Notes: a model not told the origin generated them from the letters alone. A DNA stretch of 64,000 nt from Cherax quadricarinatus (GCF_038502225.1 NW_027195228.1:21001-85000), one strand, 5' to 3'. Positions 1 to 11,409 are shown, counted from the first letter of the stretch. A program made the numbers and translations.

Positions 1-667
1 CAAGGTCATCAACACTCAATACCAGTAAAGTAGACACTCATTGACAAAGGTCAGCAACACACAATACCAGAAAATGTGGTAGACACTTACTGACCAAGGT
101 TAGCAACACTCAATACAATTAAGGCAGACGCTCTCTGACCAAGGCCAGCAACACACAATACCAGTAAAGTAGACACTCACTGACCAAGGTCAGTAACACA
201 CAATACCAGTAAGGTAGACACTCATTGACAAAGAACAGCAGCACACAATACCAGTAAGGTACTCTCTCACTTACCAAAGTCAGCAAAACACAATACACAG
301 TAAAGTAGACATTCACTAACCAAGGTCAGCAACACACAATACCAGTAAGGTAGCCACTCGCTGACATAGGTCAGCAACACACAATGGCAGTAAGGTACAC
401 ACTCACTGACTAAGGTCAGCAACACACAATTCCAATAAGTGAGGTAGACACTCACTGAGCAAAGTTAACAGCACACAATACCAGTGAGGTAGGAACTGAC
501 AAAGGTCGACAACACACAAAACCAGTAAGTGAGGTAGATATTAACTGACGAAGGTCAGTAACACACAATACTAGCAAGTGAGGTAGACACTCACTGACCA
601 AGGTCAACAACACTCAATACAAGTAAGTGAGGGAGACACTAACTGACCAAGGACAGCAACACACAAT
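1..667. repeat. Minisatellite array, 49/45-bp unit, block 1
   Basis: Diverged tandem copies of a 49-bp unit read roughly ACCAGTAAGTGAGGTAGACA, then CTCACTGACCAAGGTCAGCA, then ACACACAAT. A 45-bp variant lacks TGAG after CAGTAA, and the two variants are mixed. Open minus-strand frames of 60-80 codons occur only because the 45-bp form is a multiple of three; I see no gene. The block ends at 667, where a LINE is inserted, and resumes in phase at 6260. Confidence 0.95.
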
Positions 668-1523
668 TTTTTTTTTTTTTTTTTTTATTTTATTTAAAAG
701 GACACAGTACAAGATATAAATAAATAAAAGAACACAATTATTAACCGTTTGAAAATACAATGACCTACCATCAACCCCATAGCATACCACAAGTGTTACA
801 TTCACATTCCTTATCCCAGCACTAAACTTATACATAAGAAAAACACGTTCAACTGTAAATGCTTAATTCCCCCTCCAAAGTGGCCAACCAGCACACACAA
901 CATACATGTAACTAAAAACAGCCCACACCTGAACATACAGGTGGGTATATTATATCCATAAAATACAGCCAGTATCTTATAACACAAAAGGTAATATTAT
1001 CCTAAGAATGTCACACTTATTTACATTATATATGAAACTTTATAAACAAAGACATTCTCATATAATCCAATTCGTTGCACACTCATTAATATTGTATATT
1101 AAACTTTATACACAAAGACGTAATACTAAACAGCTCAAAAATTACAATATAATAAAGGTGACAAAATAGCCATTTCCACACCTTACCACAGAGAAAACAA
1201 AACACACTATTAAAATAACAAAGATACACACTCATGTTACATAGCACATTATTATTAGTGTGTTAACAATGCTTTGAGTGTTCCTTCTTGTAGTTGTCTC
1301 ACTGACAAAGATCATTTACCTTATTAAAACTATGATCATCAATGACCTCTTGTCTTTCAACACATGGTTAAACTAAAACATTCACACACAAGAAAACTCT
1401 CCAGTTACACCACATCTAACATGTCATCCCTCCCATACAACTCTCATGACAATCCTACCACATTTACATATCCTTCATTATGGTCATAACTCGCTCTAGA
1501 AAAGGAAAATGGTCCCTTAGTAC
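668..1523 (-). other. 3' UTR and poly(A) tail of the Tx1-like LINE
   Basis: AT-rich sequence without a convincing frame lies between the ORF2 stop and the T-run that represents the minus-strand poly(A) tail. A short direct duplication of a 'TATATTAAACTTTATA'-type segment is visible around 1025-1120. Confidence 0.7.
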
Positions 1524-4500
1524 TTAAGTAGCCAAATTACTGAGTCCCCTTACCGTTATATTTCTATATGCCTCCGGGAACGCAGTTTCCCACCTGTTAC
1601 CATAAATGAGTTTATTTCTGCATACCGTGCGATAAATTCCTGCCGCAATAGCCCTTACCCTAATCCCCCCGCCTTTTTCCTTCAAGCCCCAGGAATAAAA
1701 CAAGAAATCTGTCACAATGTACAGAATGGCTCTCTTTACAACCTCAGACACCCCCCTTACCTCTAAAGTTAGGGCACGCAGGATCTCTACATTGCCCCCA
1801 CCCATTAACTTGAAGACTCTAGCCAGCCACACCCGTACTTGCCCCAACTCCCTACAAAAATATACGGCATGAAAAGCTGTTTCCGATTCCTCACAATGTT
1901 CGCATTTCGCTTCCTTTACCAAACCCATCACACACAAAGCCTGCTTTGACGCTAAAATCCCCATTACAAACCTATAAACTAACTCCCTTACCCTAGGCAT
2001 TAATCTAAGTTTCTGGAAATCATGCCAAATCGTACCCCAATCATACAAAGGGTATACCGCCACCCCTTGCATCACTTCTGGTTTCCTACTCATCTCTACT
2101 AACCTTCCCACCTTGAGCTTGTTTACCTCACCTATTACTAACATAACCCTTAGCATATTCTCACATTCCATCAAGTCCTTTCCTCCCCACCAACGTCGTA
2201 CATCCCTCATTACCCTCCCAACCCTCACCCCTTTTACCCCCCCCTCCCTTACGTACTTTTGTTTAACATACATGGCCTTGACCCTCGGCCCTAGCATCAA
2301 AAGCCCTACTCCCCCTCGGCGCACATTCGTCATAACCACCTCTTTACTTAGCCATGCTCGTCCAAAACCCCATATATAACGAAGCACCCTTCTCTGTATC
2401 TCCTTTATCTCCTGTTCCCGTAAAGGATACACCACTGCCACGTTCCACACTTTACTATAAACCAATGAATTTATTATTATTGCCCTTTGCATTAGAGTAA
2501 CATCCTTCGCTCTTAGGTTCCTAATCCGTTGTACAACTTTCTCTCCCACCAATTCTGAATTCCTCCGTCTAGCCTCTTGCTCATCTGCCATATAGATAAT
2601 CCCACAAATTTTCAGCTGTTCAGTCACATCCCATCCAAACTCCACCCCCATTCTACCCCCCACCCAATCTCCTATCTCTAATAATTTCGATTTAGCCCTG
2701 TTGACACGCATGCCTGACGCCTCTCCAAAAAACCTCATTACTCTCTCCACCTTTCGCAAACCTTCGACATCATTGATCAGTATTGTTGTGTCATCTACAT
2801 AACCAACTACCTCTGTGATTCCCGACCCCTCCTCCTGTAACGTTGTTGCTTCCTCAACCATTCTATAAAACGGGTGTTGCATACATGCAAACAGAATTTG
2901 AGACATAGGACACCCTTGTCTTAAACCTTTCTCCATTTTCAACACGCTACCCAACCTACCATTAATTTGCACCTGAATCGTAGCTTCTGCATACAAGGTC
3001 TTCACCCATTTTACTATTCCCTCCCCAAAACCCATAAGCCTTAAAGTGTCAACCATGTACTCTCTATTCACACCGTCATACGCATTCTCCCAATCAATGC
3101 CCAAAATTCCACCTCCCTTACAACCCTGCAAAAATTCCCTAATACGACTATGTCCATCCCTCATACTACGACCCGGAATTCCCAACTGACCCTTGTGCAC
3201 CATACCACCTATTACCTTCTTCATCCTGTTCCCTAAAATCTTCGCAAAAATCTTATAATCCGTACACATTAAAGATATGGCCCTGTACGTGCTCAGTGTT
3301 CTCCCCTCGCTTTTTTTCTTTACAAGCACGACCACACCCGTCCTCTGTGACGTTCCCAATTTCCCTTCCTTCAGCATACAATTCAATATCTGAACCAAAC
3401 AAACATTTATGGTTTCCCAATGCACTCTGTAAAAATCATTGGAAAGCCCATCAATTCCCGGTGCTTTCCCCTTACTTAAATTGAACACTGCCTCTTTCAC
3501 TTCTTCCATACTTATTATTCCCTCCAATCCCCCTCTGTCCTCCCCACCTTTCCCCAAGACCTTCACCCCTCCTCTTTCTTTATTAACTATCTCCAAATTA
3601 CCTTTTTCCCATTTCCTTTTAAACCAATAGTCCGCATAATTACTTATCCCCTCAGTTGTCACCAACATTTGCCCCTTAGTATAACCTTCCAAATCGTCAC
3701 TAACCTCTAAAAGTACTATAGTGGACTCCTGTTGTCTAATGCGAAAACTTCTTAACACACTACCCGACGGTTTATCTCCCCATAGCACGGCATCCATACC
3801 TGCCCTTACCCTTAATTCATCAAATCTTTCATTATGTATGTCCCTTAGTCTCCCTCTTAGCCCTGATATTTCTTCAAAAGACTTCTCCTCATCTCTTGCG
3901 TAACACTCATTGAGCTGCTGTTCCAAATAATTCTGTAAACCGTACCTCCACCTCGCCTCCTCCCTTCCTTTATATTTATAAAACCCCGCGATACCAGGTT
4001 TAGCCCTATTCTCCCACCAATCCAAAATACTCCCTTCCCCATCCCTTGCCCTCCACAAATGTCCCCACCAGTCTCTAAACTCTGCGTTCACCACCTCACT
4101 CCTCACCAACCTCGCATTTAACTTCCAGAAACTTGAATATACCTTTACCACTCCCTCCCAATCCAGTTCTACCAAAACTGCCCTATGATCCGAAAACCCT
4201 ACGTCCACTGTTTTTACCCCTCCTACCCTAACTGCCTCCGTTATATAAATCCTATCTAACCTCGCTGAATAATTTCTCCTAACAAAAGTGTAATCCACTC
4301 TCCAAGCCCCACTCCCCTCCACGTCCCTCACCCCTACATCCTGTAAAACATTGCGTAACGACCGTAATACACAACCCGCCCCCCTTGGCTCCACGTCCCC
4401 CCCCCTTATAACACAGTTCCAGTCCCCCCCAATTACAGTTACTAGAGGTAAACCCCTTAAAAAATACACTAAAACGTCTCTCACAAAATCCTCTTTTACT

Positions 4501-4834
4501 TTGATTATATTCTCTGCTGGCATATAAACCCCAATGAAACATACTCTAGATGCTCCCCACTCACCATCCACCCTCACTACCCTCCCCCCCCTTCTTCCCA
4601 CTTTATAATACGTAAGGGACTATTTTCCTTCACAGCCACTGCCACTCCCCCTTTTAACCTAACAGACCCACTTACATACAATTTATAACCCTTTAATGCC
4701 AAAGCACAGCCTATCTTATAATTATGTTCTTGTATAAAGCATACATCCACATTATATCTCCTCAAAAACCATTCCATCCATACTCGTTTCACTTCATTCT
4801 TCAATCCATTTACATTTACAGTTACTATCGTGAA
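1524..4834 (-). pseudogene. LINE ORF2, AP endonuclease plus reverse transcriptase, one frameshift
   Basis: The endonuclease begins immediately after the ORF1 stop (TIVTVNVNGLKN) and shows VCFIQEH (catalytic Glu), GGDWNCV (Asp/Asn), DYTFVRR and FSDHRAVL (Asp-His). The frame breaks in a run of eight C bases near 4583-4590, which could be a sequencing slip or a real mutation. From 4601 a single 1025-codon frame holds the rest: RT blocks KGKAPGIDGLSNDFY, YRAISLMCTDYK, IDWENAYDGV, GLRQGCPMSQILFA and GYVDDTTILIN (catalytic Asp pair), then a C-terminal Cys/His cluster, CEHCEESETAFHAVYFC. Apart from the homopolymer the gene looks young. There is no in-frame ATG before the catalytic Asn motif of the endonuclease. 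Confidence 0.88.
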
Positions 4835-6085
4835 TTATTTTAAAAGTGGTGGTTTACCCTTTCTTCTTGGCACACACCCTCCTATACCGTCCTGCTGTAT
4901 GGCATCTTTCTTGACAGCTTGCTTATTCACCCCCCCTATCCCTTCATTATCCCTAGAACCATTAAACCCTACATTACCCCTTCCCTCTTTCCCCTTATGA
5001 CATACATCCTTTCTCCAAGATTTTACTCCTGTTCTTTGTCCTGGAGTAAGAACATCGTCCATCTCAGACGTTCCTGCAGTTCTCTTACGAGAACTCCCCT
5101 CCCCACACACCTCGTCACCTGTCTTTTCTGCCCTATGGACCTCTGCCACAACGTTGTGCACATTAACATTAGTGCACACAGTATTCCTAACCTCCTGATC
5201 TTGCTGCACAGTTGCCTGCACCAGGTTACACCCTTCATCCACCTGTCCCTCTTCAACGTCATGCAAAAAGGAACTAAGTACTTCCTCCAGCAAGCCATCC
5301 TGTTGGCCCGTACCCTCCTCATCAGACGTCGATGTCGTCTGTCCCTTATCAACTGATAGTGTTACACTTTCTTCCATAGTCGCCTCAGCCCTGTCCACTT
5401 CGTCACTCCATCGGCAAGGAATCTTGTTTGGCCTTACTCCTTCCTCCGACACCTCCAGAGCATTCCTCTGATGTAAGATCACTGGTTCCTGTTCCCTCCG
5501 TCCAGCTTTTTTATAGCATTGGGCCGCCATATGTTCAAAAGAACCACATAATCTGCAAGTCTTCCGCTGCCCTGAGTAGTACACGTAGACCTGCGTTCGG
5601 AAGACCTCCATAAATACGTATGATGGAATTGATTGCCTCAACGTCATTTTCAGCGTAAATGAACCTTCAGGTAGCCCCTCATAAGGTCCATTTTGCCACA
5701 CCCCCATCACTGCTGAGTGGATTTTCCCATAGCTGCTAAACACCGCCGTCACATCATGCTCCGTCGCCTCAAAAGGCACGTTTCGTACTTTCACCCACGT
5801 CACATAGCTGGACACATCATGTAAGCAGACTTCCACCATAGTGTTCACTGCCAGCCTCTTCTCTTGATATTTGTTGACTATGCTTGTGTAGAATCCTGCG
5901 TCTTTAAACTTGATGAAAATTCTCGACACACCATTGACTGCTACTCCATATAATTCTTCGGTCGGTATTCCATATACCTCACTGATGATGGCATGCAGTA
6001 ACACGTGCATGGTTGTTCCTGTAAGCGTGCCACGCACCAATTCCACGCAAACAGTGCTCACCCGGCGTCCAATGCGATCCGCCAT
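4835..6085 (-). CDS. LINE ORF1, gag-like protein with CCHC knuckle
   Basis: An intact 416-codon frame. I chose the ATG at 6085 (MADRIGRR) because the frame upstream of it runs through the 5' UTR into the minisatellite. The middle of the protein (about residues 110-175, around VTWVKVRNVPFEATEHDVTAVF) resembles a small RNA-binding fold, and it is followed by a zinc knuckle, C-X2-C-X4-H-X4-C (CRLCGSFEHMAAQC). The C-terminal third is acidic and low-complexity, ending in basic KGK. By family knowledge it should bind the element RNA as a nucleic-acid chaperone. It ends in TAA at 4837-4835, and the ORF2 endonuclease continues in the same frame directly after that stop. Confidence 0.85.
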   Translation of the reverse strand: MADRIGRRVSTVCVELVRGTLTGTTMHVLLHAIISEVYGIPTEELYGVAVNGVSRIFIKFKDAGFYTSIVNKYQEKRLAVNTMVEVCLHDVSSYVTWVKVRNVPFEATEHDVTAVFSSYGKIHSAVMGVWQNGPYEGLPEGSFTLKMTLRQSIPSYVFMEVFRTQVYVYYSGQRKTCRLCGSFEHMAAQCYKKAGRREQEPVILHQRNALEVSEEGVRPNKIPCRWSDEVDRAEATMEESVTLSVDKGQTTSTSDEEGTGQQDGLLEEVLSSFLHDVEEGQVDEGCNLVQATVQQDQEVRNTVCTNVNVHNVVAEVHRAEKTGDEVCGEGSSRKRTAGTSEMDDVLTPGQRTGVKSWRKDVCHKGKEGRGNVGFNGSRDNEGIGGVNKQAVKKDAIQQDGIGGCVPRRKGKPPLLK

Positions 6086-6259
6086 GTTGTATGCACAAAA
6101 CAGGAAAACTGCGCAGTAAACCAGTTGTATCAGGAGCCACTGCGCAGCCTGTCCGCACGGCACAATAGCGATGCGAACAATGATACAAGGTAGCTCGCCT
6201 GAACAGCAGAGGGGTGCAGCGCACAACCTCACTCGACCGTGGTCAGGCAGCGAATGTTG

Positions 6260-7457
6260 AACACACAATTCCAGTAAATGAAGCAGACACTCGCTGACCA
6301 GGATCAGCAACACTCAATACCAGTAAGTGGGGTAGGCACTCACTGACCAAGGTCAACAACACACAATACCAGTAAGTGAGGTAGACTCTCACTGACCAAG
6401 GTCAAACACATAATTCCAGTAAGTGAGGTAGACACTCACTGACAAATGTCAGCAACGCACAATACCAGTAAGTGGGGTAGACTCTCACTGACAAAGGTCA
6501 GTAACTCACAATACCAATAAGTGAATCAGACACTCACTGACGAAGGTCAGCAACACACAATACCAGTAAGTAGGGTAGACACTCTTTTACCAAGATCAAC
6601 TACACACAATACCAGTAAGTGAGGTAGACACTCACTGATCAAGGTCAACAACACACAATACCAGTAAGTAGGGTAGACACTCACTGACCTAGGTCAGCAA
6701 CACACAATACTAGTAAGTGAGGTAGACACTCACTGACCAAGGTCAGCAATACACAATACCAGTAACAGAGGTTGACACTCACTGACAAAGGTCAGCAACA
6801 CAAAATACCAGTAAGGTAGGCACTCAGTTACCAAAGTCAGCAACACACAATACCAGTAAAGTAGACACTCACTGACCAAGGTAAGCAACATATAATACCA
6901 GTAAGTGGGGTAGACACTCACTGACCAAGGTCAGCAACACACAATACCGGTAAGGTAGACACTGACCAAGGTCAGCAACACACAATACCGGTAAGGTAGA
7001 CACTAACTGACCAGTGTCAGCTACACACAAAACCAGAAAGGTAAACAATCACTGTGGAAGGTCAGCATCACACAATGCCAGAAAGTGAGGTAGACACTCG
7101 CTGACCCAGGTCAACAACACACAATACCAGTAAGTTGGGTAGGCACTCACAGACCATGGTCAACAAAACACAATACCAGTAAGTGGGGTAGGCACTCACT
7201 GACCATGGTCGGCAACACACAATACAAGTAAAGCAGACACTCACTGACCAAGGTAAGCAACACACAATATCAGTAAAGTAGACATTCACTAACCAAGGTC
7301 AGCAACACACAGTACCAGTAAGGTAGGCACTCGTTGACAAAGGTCAGCAACACAGAATGCCAGTAAGGTACACACTCACTGACTAAGGTCAGCAACACAC
7401 AATACCAATAAGTGAGGTAGACACTCACTGAGCAAGGTCAACAGCACAAAATACCAG
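6260..7457. repeat. Minisatellite array, block 2
   Basis: Continuation of the 49/45-bp minisatellite after the LINE insertion. 49-bp units dominate up to about 6770, and 45-bp units are common between 6780 and 7060. The block is interrupted at 7457 by the solo LTR. Confidence 0.95.
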
Positions 7458-8572
7458 TGTTGCGGCCCCCTGCCAAACTAGCGGTTAAATAGTTAACCTG
7501 CCGGCCGGCAGTACCACTGGGTACGTCATCAAACCCAATGTGGGGACTGCTGAGCCGGCCTTAGAGCAGTAAGATCCTGAGTGCCTCACGGTGCGCATCT
7601 AAGCAGTAGGTACCTGACCACCTAAGGGTACAGTCTACTGGCTTTAGCAACATTATGTACCTGAGCGCCTCACTATACGCACCTAAGCAGTAGGTACCTG
7701 ACCACCTAAGGGTACACGTCTACTGGCTTCAGTAACATTAAGTACCTGAACTCCTCAGGGTACACATCTACGCAGTAGGTACCTGAACACCTAATCGTAC
7801 CTATCTACTGGCGTTAGAAGAACCGCTCACCGCAGCTGACTGAGTCTGTTGGCCTCAGTTACTTGACGGCCGCATTCAGTGAGCTTGCAGCATGGTGTTC
7901 GGCTAGCGGTGTGTCAACCGGCTTTGGAGAGGATTTACTGGACTACCGGTGATGTCTGTGGACTCACCGTCTACGTTGATCAACTGTGGGCCGGAATCAT
8001 CAGATGCTGTTTGGTGGGACATTACATAAAGAAAAGGTTGGAGTGTTACACTGAACTGGGCCAGGACCGTAGTGTGACACTTAGGAACGTATGATGGAGT
8101 GGAACACTGAGATATGCACAGGACCGTAGTGGAACACTGAGATGAAAAGGGTGTCGTGGGACACTGAAGATGGCCTGGTTGTAGTGTACACTGAATAGTG
8201 TCATGTGACTGGTCTCGTGTCGTGAGAAGCAGTTGATTGTAATTTATTATTATACAAATGTTACTTAATTTATTATTTTAGCATAGAGATATATATATAT
8301 ATATATATAGTGACAGTAGTGTCAAGAGTTGTACCCTGTGTAGGGTTATGAATTATTTATTATTTTAGTAAAATGCTGATTATAATTTATTATAGTAACG
8401 TGTACATATTATATATCATAGTTCAAATATCTCTAGACCCAAGATAGTTGATTTATATATATTAAAGATTAATTGATTTTAATGTGTGTATTTATGTATC
8501 CCGAACTCTTTATTACAAAAGGAGTAAATCTTAATATCTTCATCTTTTAGAAATTACTTTTTTTTTGTAATA
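7458..8572 (+). mobile_element. Solo LTR of a Gypsy-type element
   Basis: A 1115-bp non-coding block begins TGTTGCGG and ends TTTGTAATA, and is flanked by the 5-bp duplication ACCAG (7453-7457 and 8573-8577). Removing it restores a normal minisatellite unit. The ends are imperfect inverted repeats (TGTTGC versus GTAATA), and the 3' end matches the last bases of the Gypsy-type LTRs at 55142 and 60852. A 5-bp duplication, TG-type start and absence of coding sequence fit a solo LTR left by LTR-LTR recombination. The plus orientation is chosen from the TG start and is provisional. Confidence 0.75.
7603..7815 (+). repeat. 84-85 bp direct repeats inside the solo LTR
   Basis: GCAGTAGGTACCTGA-type copies start at 7603, 7687 and 7772, giving two full units and a partial third. 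Each contains a GGTACCTGACCACCTAAGGG block and a TCTACTGGC block. Such internal repeats often carry LTR enhancer sites; that role is a guess here. Confidence 0.7.
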
Positions 8573-9222
8573 ACCAGTAAGTGAGGTAGGAACTGAGAAA
8601 GGTCGACAACACACAAAACAAGTGAGGTACACTCACTGACCAGGGTCAGCAACACACAATGCCAGTTAGTAAGGTAGACACTCACTGACGAAGGTCAGCA
8701 ACACACAATACCAGTAAGGTAAACAATCACTGAGGAAGGTCAGCATCACACAATACCAGTAAGTGAGGTAGACAGTCACTGGCGAAGGTCAACAACACCC
8801 AATATCAGTGATGTAGACACTCGCTGACCGAGGTCAACAACACACAATACCAGTAAGTGGGGTAGACACTCACTGACCAAGGTCAACAACATACAATATC
8901 AGTAAGTGAGGTAGACACTCTCTGACCAAGGTCAACAACAATACCAGTAAGTGGGGTAGACACTCACTGACCAAGGCCAACAACAATACCAGTAAGTGGG
9001 GTAGACACTCTCTGACCAAGGTCAACAACACACAATACCAGTAAGTGAGGTACACACTGACCAAGGTGAGCAACACACAATACCAGTAAGTGATGTAGAC
9101 ACTCTCTGACCAAGGTCAACAACACACAATACCAGTAAGTGAAGTAGACACTCGCTGACCAAGGCCAACAACATACAATACCAGTAAGTGGGGTAGACAC
9201 TCACTGACCAAGGTCAACAACA
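8573..9222. repeat. Minisatellite array, block 3
   Basis: The last block of the 49/45-bp minisatellite, ending abruptly at AAGGTCAACAACATG. Several units near 8935-8990 carry a short deletion of the ACAC segment. Confidence 0.93.
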
Positions 9223-9914
9223 TGAACGCAGAGGAAGTCAAAAAGTCGTTTAAAAGATCTAGCAGAAACAGTTCTTTCCTCCCAGATGAGTTCGTTTGTT
9301 TCTGAAAGGCATTTGAAGTAGATAGTTGTTATATTAGTGGTTCATAAAACCAACAAGTTGATAACTGAAACTCTTGTGAAACACTTGGGTTTCTTTATTG
9401 CAGAAACGTTTCGTCAACTAGTGACTTCGTCAGTCCAATACAGAGAAGAATAATGGAGATAATTTTAGGTAATCAGTCTTTCAGTCTGCATTCGATGTAA
9501 TCAGTTCAAGACTGATGGACTGAAGACATCGACTCTTTCGCATCTTCTGCCATTCTTCTCTGTTCTGAACCAGTAATTTGAAAACTATTATTTTGCACAC
9601 TTTGCTTTATGTAGATTAAATATTTAATAACATTTTATATGCATGAAGTAGATCTCGACTTGAAAGGCTAAGTATCTACAGCTGGTGTACACATGTTCAA
9701 CACGAGTTTAGGCCCAATTTCGTCGTTTGATGTTGGACATTTTAATTAGTCTATATCCATCTTTAAACATGACAGCACTGCACAGAATACTATAGCACAT
9801 GCAGCATCAAACTGAATGATCTACCAATAAAGACTATGATTCTGCTTGTTGTTTCTAGGTTACTGATCTTCAGATAATTTGCTATTGCTCCTTTCGTGAC
9901 TTCTCTTCAGTTTC
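9223..9914. other. Non-coding stretch with a PLE-type end near 9340-9600
   Basis: No credible frame is present. The segment around 9355-9450 (TTTATTGCAGAAACGTTTCG and onward) has the same layout as the 43766-44009 insert: an A-rich 'TTTATT' segment, then AACGTTTCG, then a short palindromic stem, then TCGTCAGTCC. I read it as the end of a Penelope-type or related retroelement in minus orientation. The rest (9600-9914) shows nothing I recognise. Confidence 0.5.
9407..9433 (-). ncRNA. Hammerhead-like motif, family A
   Basis: On the minus strand: CTGACGA, then A, stem GTCA/TGAC with loop CTAGT, then GAAA and CG. CTGANGA-stem II-GAAA is the conserved left part of a hammerhead ribozyme, and PLEs are known to carry hammerheads. 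I could not identify the third strand with the cleavage site, so activity is unproven. Confidence 0.45.
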
Positions 9915-10298
9915 AAAGTAAAAGGACACAAGTGCAACTAATGTGACATTTTATTGTGGCAATGTTTCGCTCTCCAGGAGCTTTGTCAAGCCGTTACAAA
10001 CAATACATGGACACAGAGGGTATATATAGGCTCAGAGTGAGGTGCAATACTAGTGGTAGTAGTAGTAGTAGTGACAAAAATTTTAGTAGTAATACAATAT
10101 TGTTGAGCAATTAATTCGTACATGAGTAAAAGGATATAAAAGCTATTACTTGGGTAACATAAAAATAGGTTGGACAAATACAGACTGGATAAAGAAGGCC
10201 TGTTTCAGTGTTCACTCTCTGTAATGTGCTTTGTGTAGTACAACAGTAGTAGTAATACTATAACAATATTGTATTACTACTACTACTACAACTTTTGT

Positions 10299-10334
<36 letters not shown>

Positions 10335-10475
10335 CACTAGTATTGCACCTCACTCTTAGCCTTTATATACCCTCTGTGTCCATGTATTGTTTGTAACGGC
10401 TTGACAAAGCTCCTGGAGAGCGAAACGTTGCCACAATAAAATGTCACATTAGTTGCACTTGTGTCCTTTTACTTT
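9915..10475. repeat. Inverted repeat of PLE-type ends around a unique spacer
   Basis: Arms at 9915-10104 and 10261-10475 are reverse complements apart from small differences, including a shorter TAG/CTA triplet run in the left arm. Each arm holds the sequence from 'AAAGGACACAAGTGCAACTA' through the GCTCTCCAGGAGC stem and a GTA/TAC microsatellite to ACAATATTGT. The spacer (10105-10260) has no frame. A third diverged copy of the outer end lies at 21929-22015. Confidence 0.85.
10401..10427 (+). ncRNA. Hammerhead-like motif, family B
   Basis: TTGACAA, A, stem GCTC/GAGC with loop CTGGA, GAAA, CG. The reverse-complement copy is at 9964-9989 in the other arm. The first and sixth bases deviate from the CTGANGA consensus in this family. 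Confidence 0.4.
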
Positions 10476-11409
10476 ACATATTGTCGGTAATTCTACCAAC
10501 ATAATTACGTTCTTTTATTTAATCTTTATTGCGCCCCTTGAATGGGGCCCAATGTTTATAGTGTATATTGATGTACATATTTAACTTTTCATTTAATTTT
10601 ACATTGCCAATATTTTCATTAATAGCTAAAATGAAAATATCTTGATTCATATTATTGACTTATTATATATGCTATGTATGTAGGTAAGATGTAACATATT
10701 ACATCTCTCACTGTGCTCACTGTTGAAGAGTTGTGTCTGGCTGTTTGCCCTCGCAAACTGCATTGCTAACTACTGCTTGCTTGTTTGTGTCAGGCGGTAC
10801 CTCGCGCCATCACTGGAGTAGCACAGGCGAGTCACGTGATATCACCTGATGTGAGGCTTGCAGTCCATACCTCTCTCTTTCTCCATCTGCTTCTAGTCCT
10901 GGAAGCATCTCTTGAGCGACTTCTACGAGAAACATCTCTCCAAAGATCTGTCTCGTCCCTGGCTCTTTGTTCGTTATTTAGATTCTGTTTTGGTACAGTA
11001 TGGTATCGCTGGTGAGTTCGAAACGTACCTCTCTTTCAAACTTAGATTGTGTGTCGTGTGGAGACTCTTCAACCCTGGTCCCAAGCTGAAGCTTCTGATC
11101 TACACTGAGTGGCATCTACACACTGTCGTAGGCTGATGGTCCTCGGTTAGGATCGTTATTTTGTCTCCTTGTTCCTGACGCTGTGCTGTTGCTTGGTACA
11201 TTATTGCTGTTTGGCGAATGTTTCGTCATTTTGTACAAGCTGGTTGTTTTGATTGCCTTGATGGTCGAGATGATAGATTATTTGAAGACTTATTGTCAGT
11301 CACTATTTAAGTCTATTTCGAGTCAAGCTTTACTGAGACTTTGTGCACACATACACACTCATGCACTCAGAAAACAGTACTCCGTGAAAACTGACTGAGG
11401 AAAAAATAT
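10476..11409. other. Mostly unassigned sequence, possible decayed RT near 10785-11050
   Basis: I recognise no intact gene. In the plus strand near 10912-11020 a frame reads FYEKHLSKDLSRPW followed by VRYLDSVLVQY, which resembles the PLE reverse-transcriptase stretch that normally ends in RYVDDVL. The second catalytic Asp is replaced and the frame is short, so at best this is a relic. Nothing else stands out. Confidence 0.3.

Larger units (their letters stand above)
668..6259 (-). mobile_element. Tx1-like LINE, nearly full length
   Basis: A two-ORF non-LTR retrotransposon in reverse orientation. The T-run at 667-686 is its poly(A) tail; 687-1523 is a non-coding AT-rich 3' UTR; ORF2 occupies 1524-4834, ORF1 4835-6085, and 6086-6259 is the 5' UTR. 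AACACACAAT lies at 658-667 and again at 6260-6269. Deleting the element and one copy restores an uninterrupted minisatellite unit, so this is a real target-site duplication of about 10 bp and the element kept its 5' end. The Tx1/L1-side assignment rests on the 'SLMCTDYKIFAKIL' block, the YVDD box and the SGMRVNRAKSK segment; clade placement is by recognition only. Confidence 0.9.

Noticed and set aside
5023..5352. A basic Arg-rich protein on the minus strand inside LINE ORF1
   Set aside because: It overlaps the acidic C-terminal part of ORF1 in another frame; its Arg content is a frame artefact.
2113..5356. Plus-strand frames within the Tx1-like LINE (for example 4919-5356)
   Set aside because: They lie opposite clear ORF1 and ORF2 domains and show no motif of their own.
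7458..8572. A DNA transposon instead of a solo LTR
   Set aside because: The terminal inverted similarity is limited to about six bases, the duplication is 5 bp and there is no transposase; the TG start and shared TGTAATA end favour an LTR. A DNA element is not fully excluded.
119..9204. Repeated short minus-strand peptides such as VSECLPYWYCVLL
   Set aside because: They are translations of the 45/49-bp minisatellite; the frame is open only where 45-bp units are consecutive.
10785..11136. A host exon in the 10.8-11.1 kb region
   Set aside because: No splice sites or conserved domain convinced me; the only resemblance is a weak PLE RT-like VRYLDSVLVQY.
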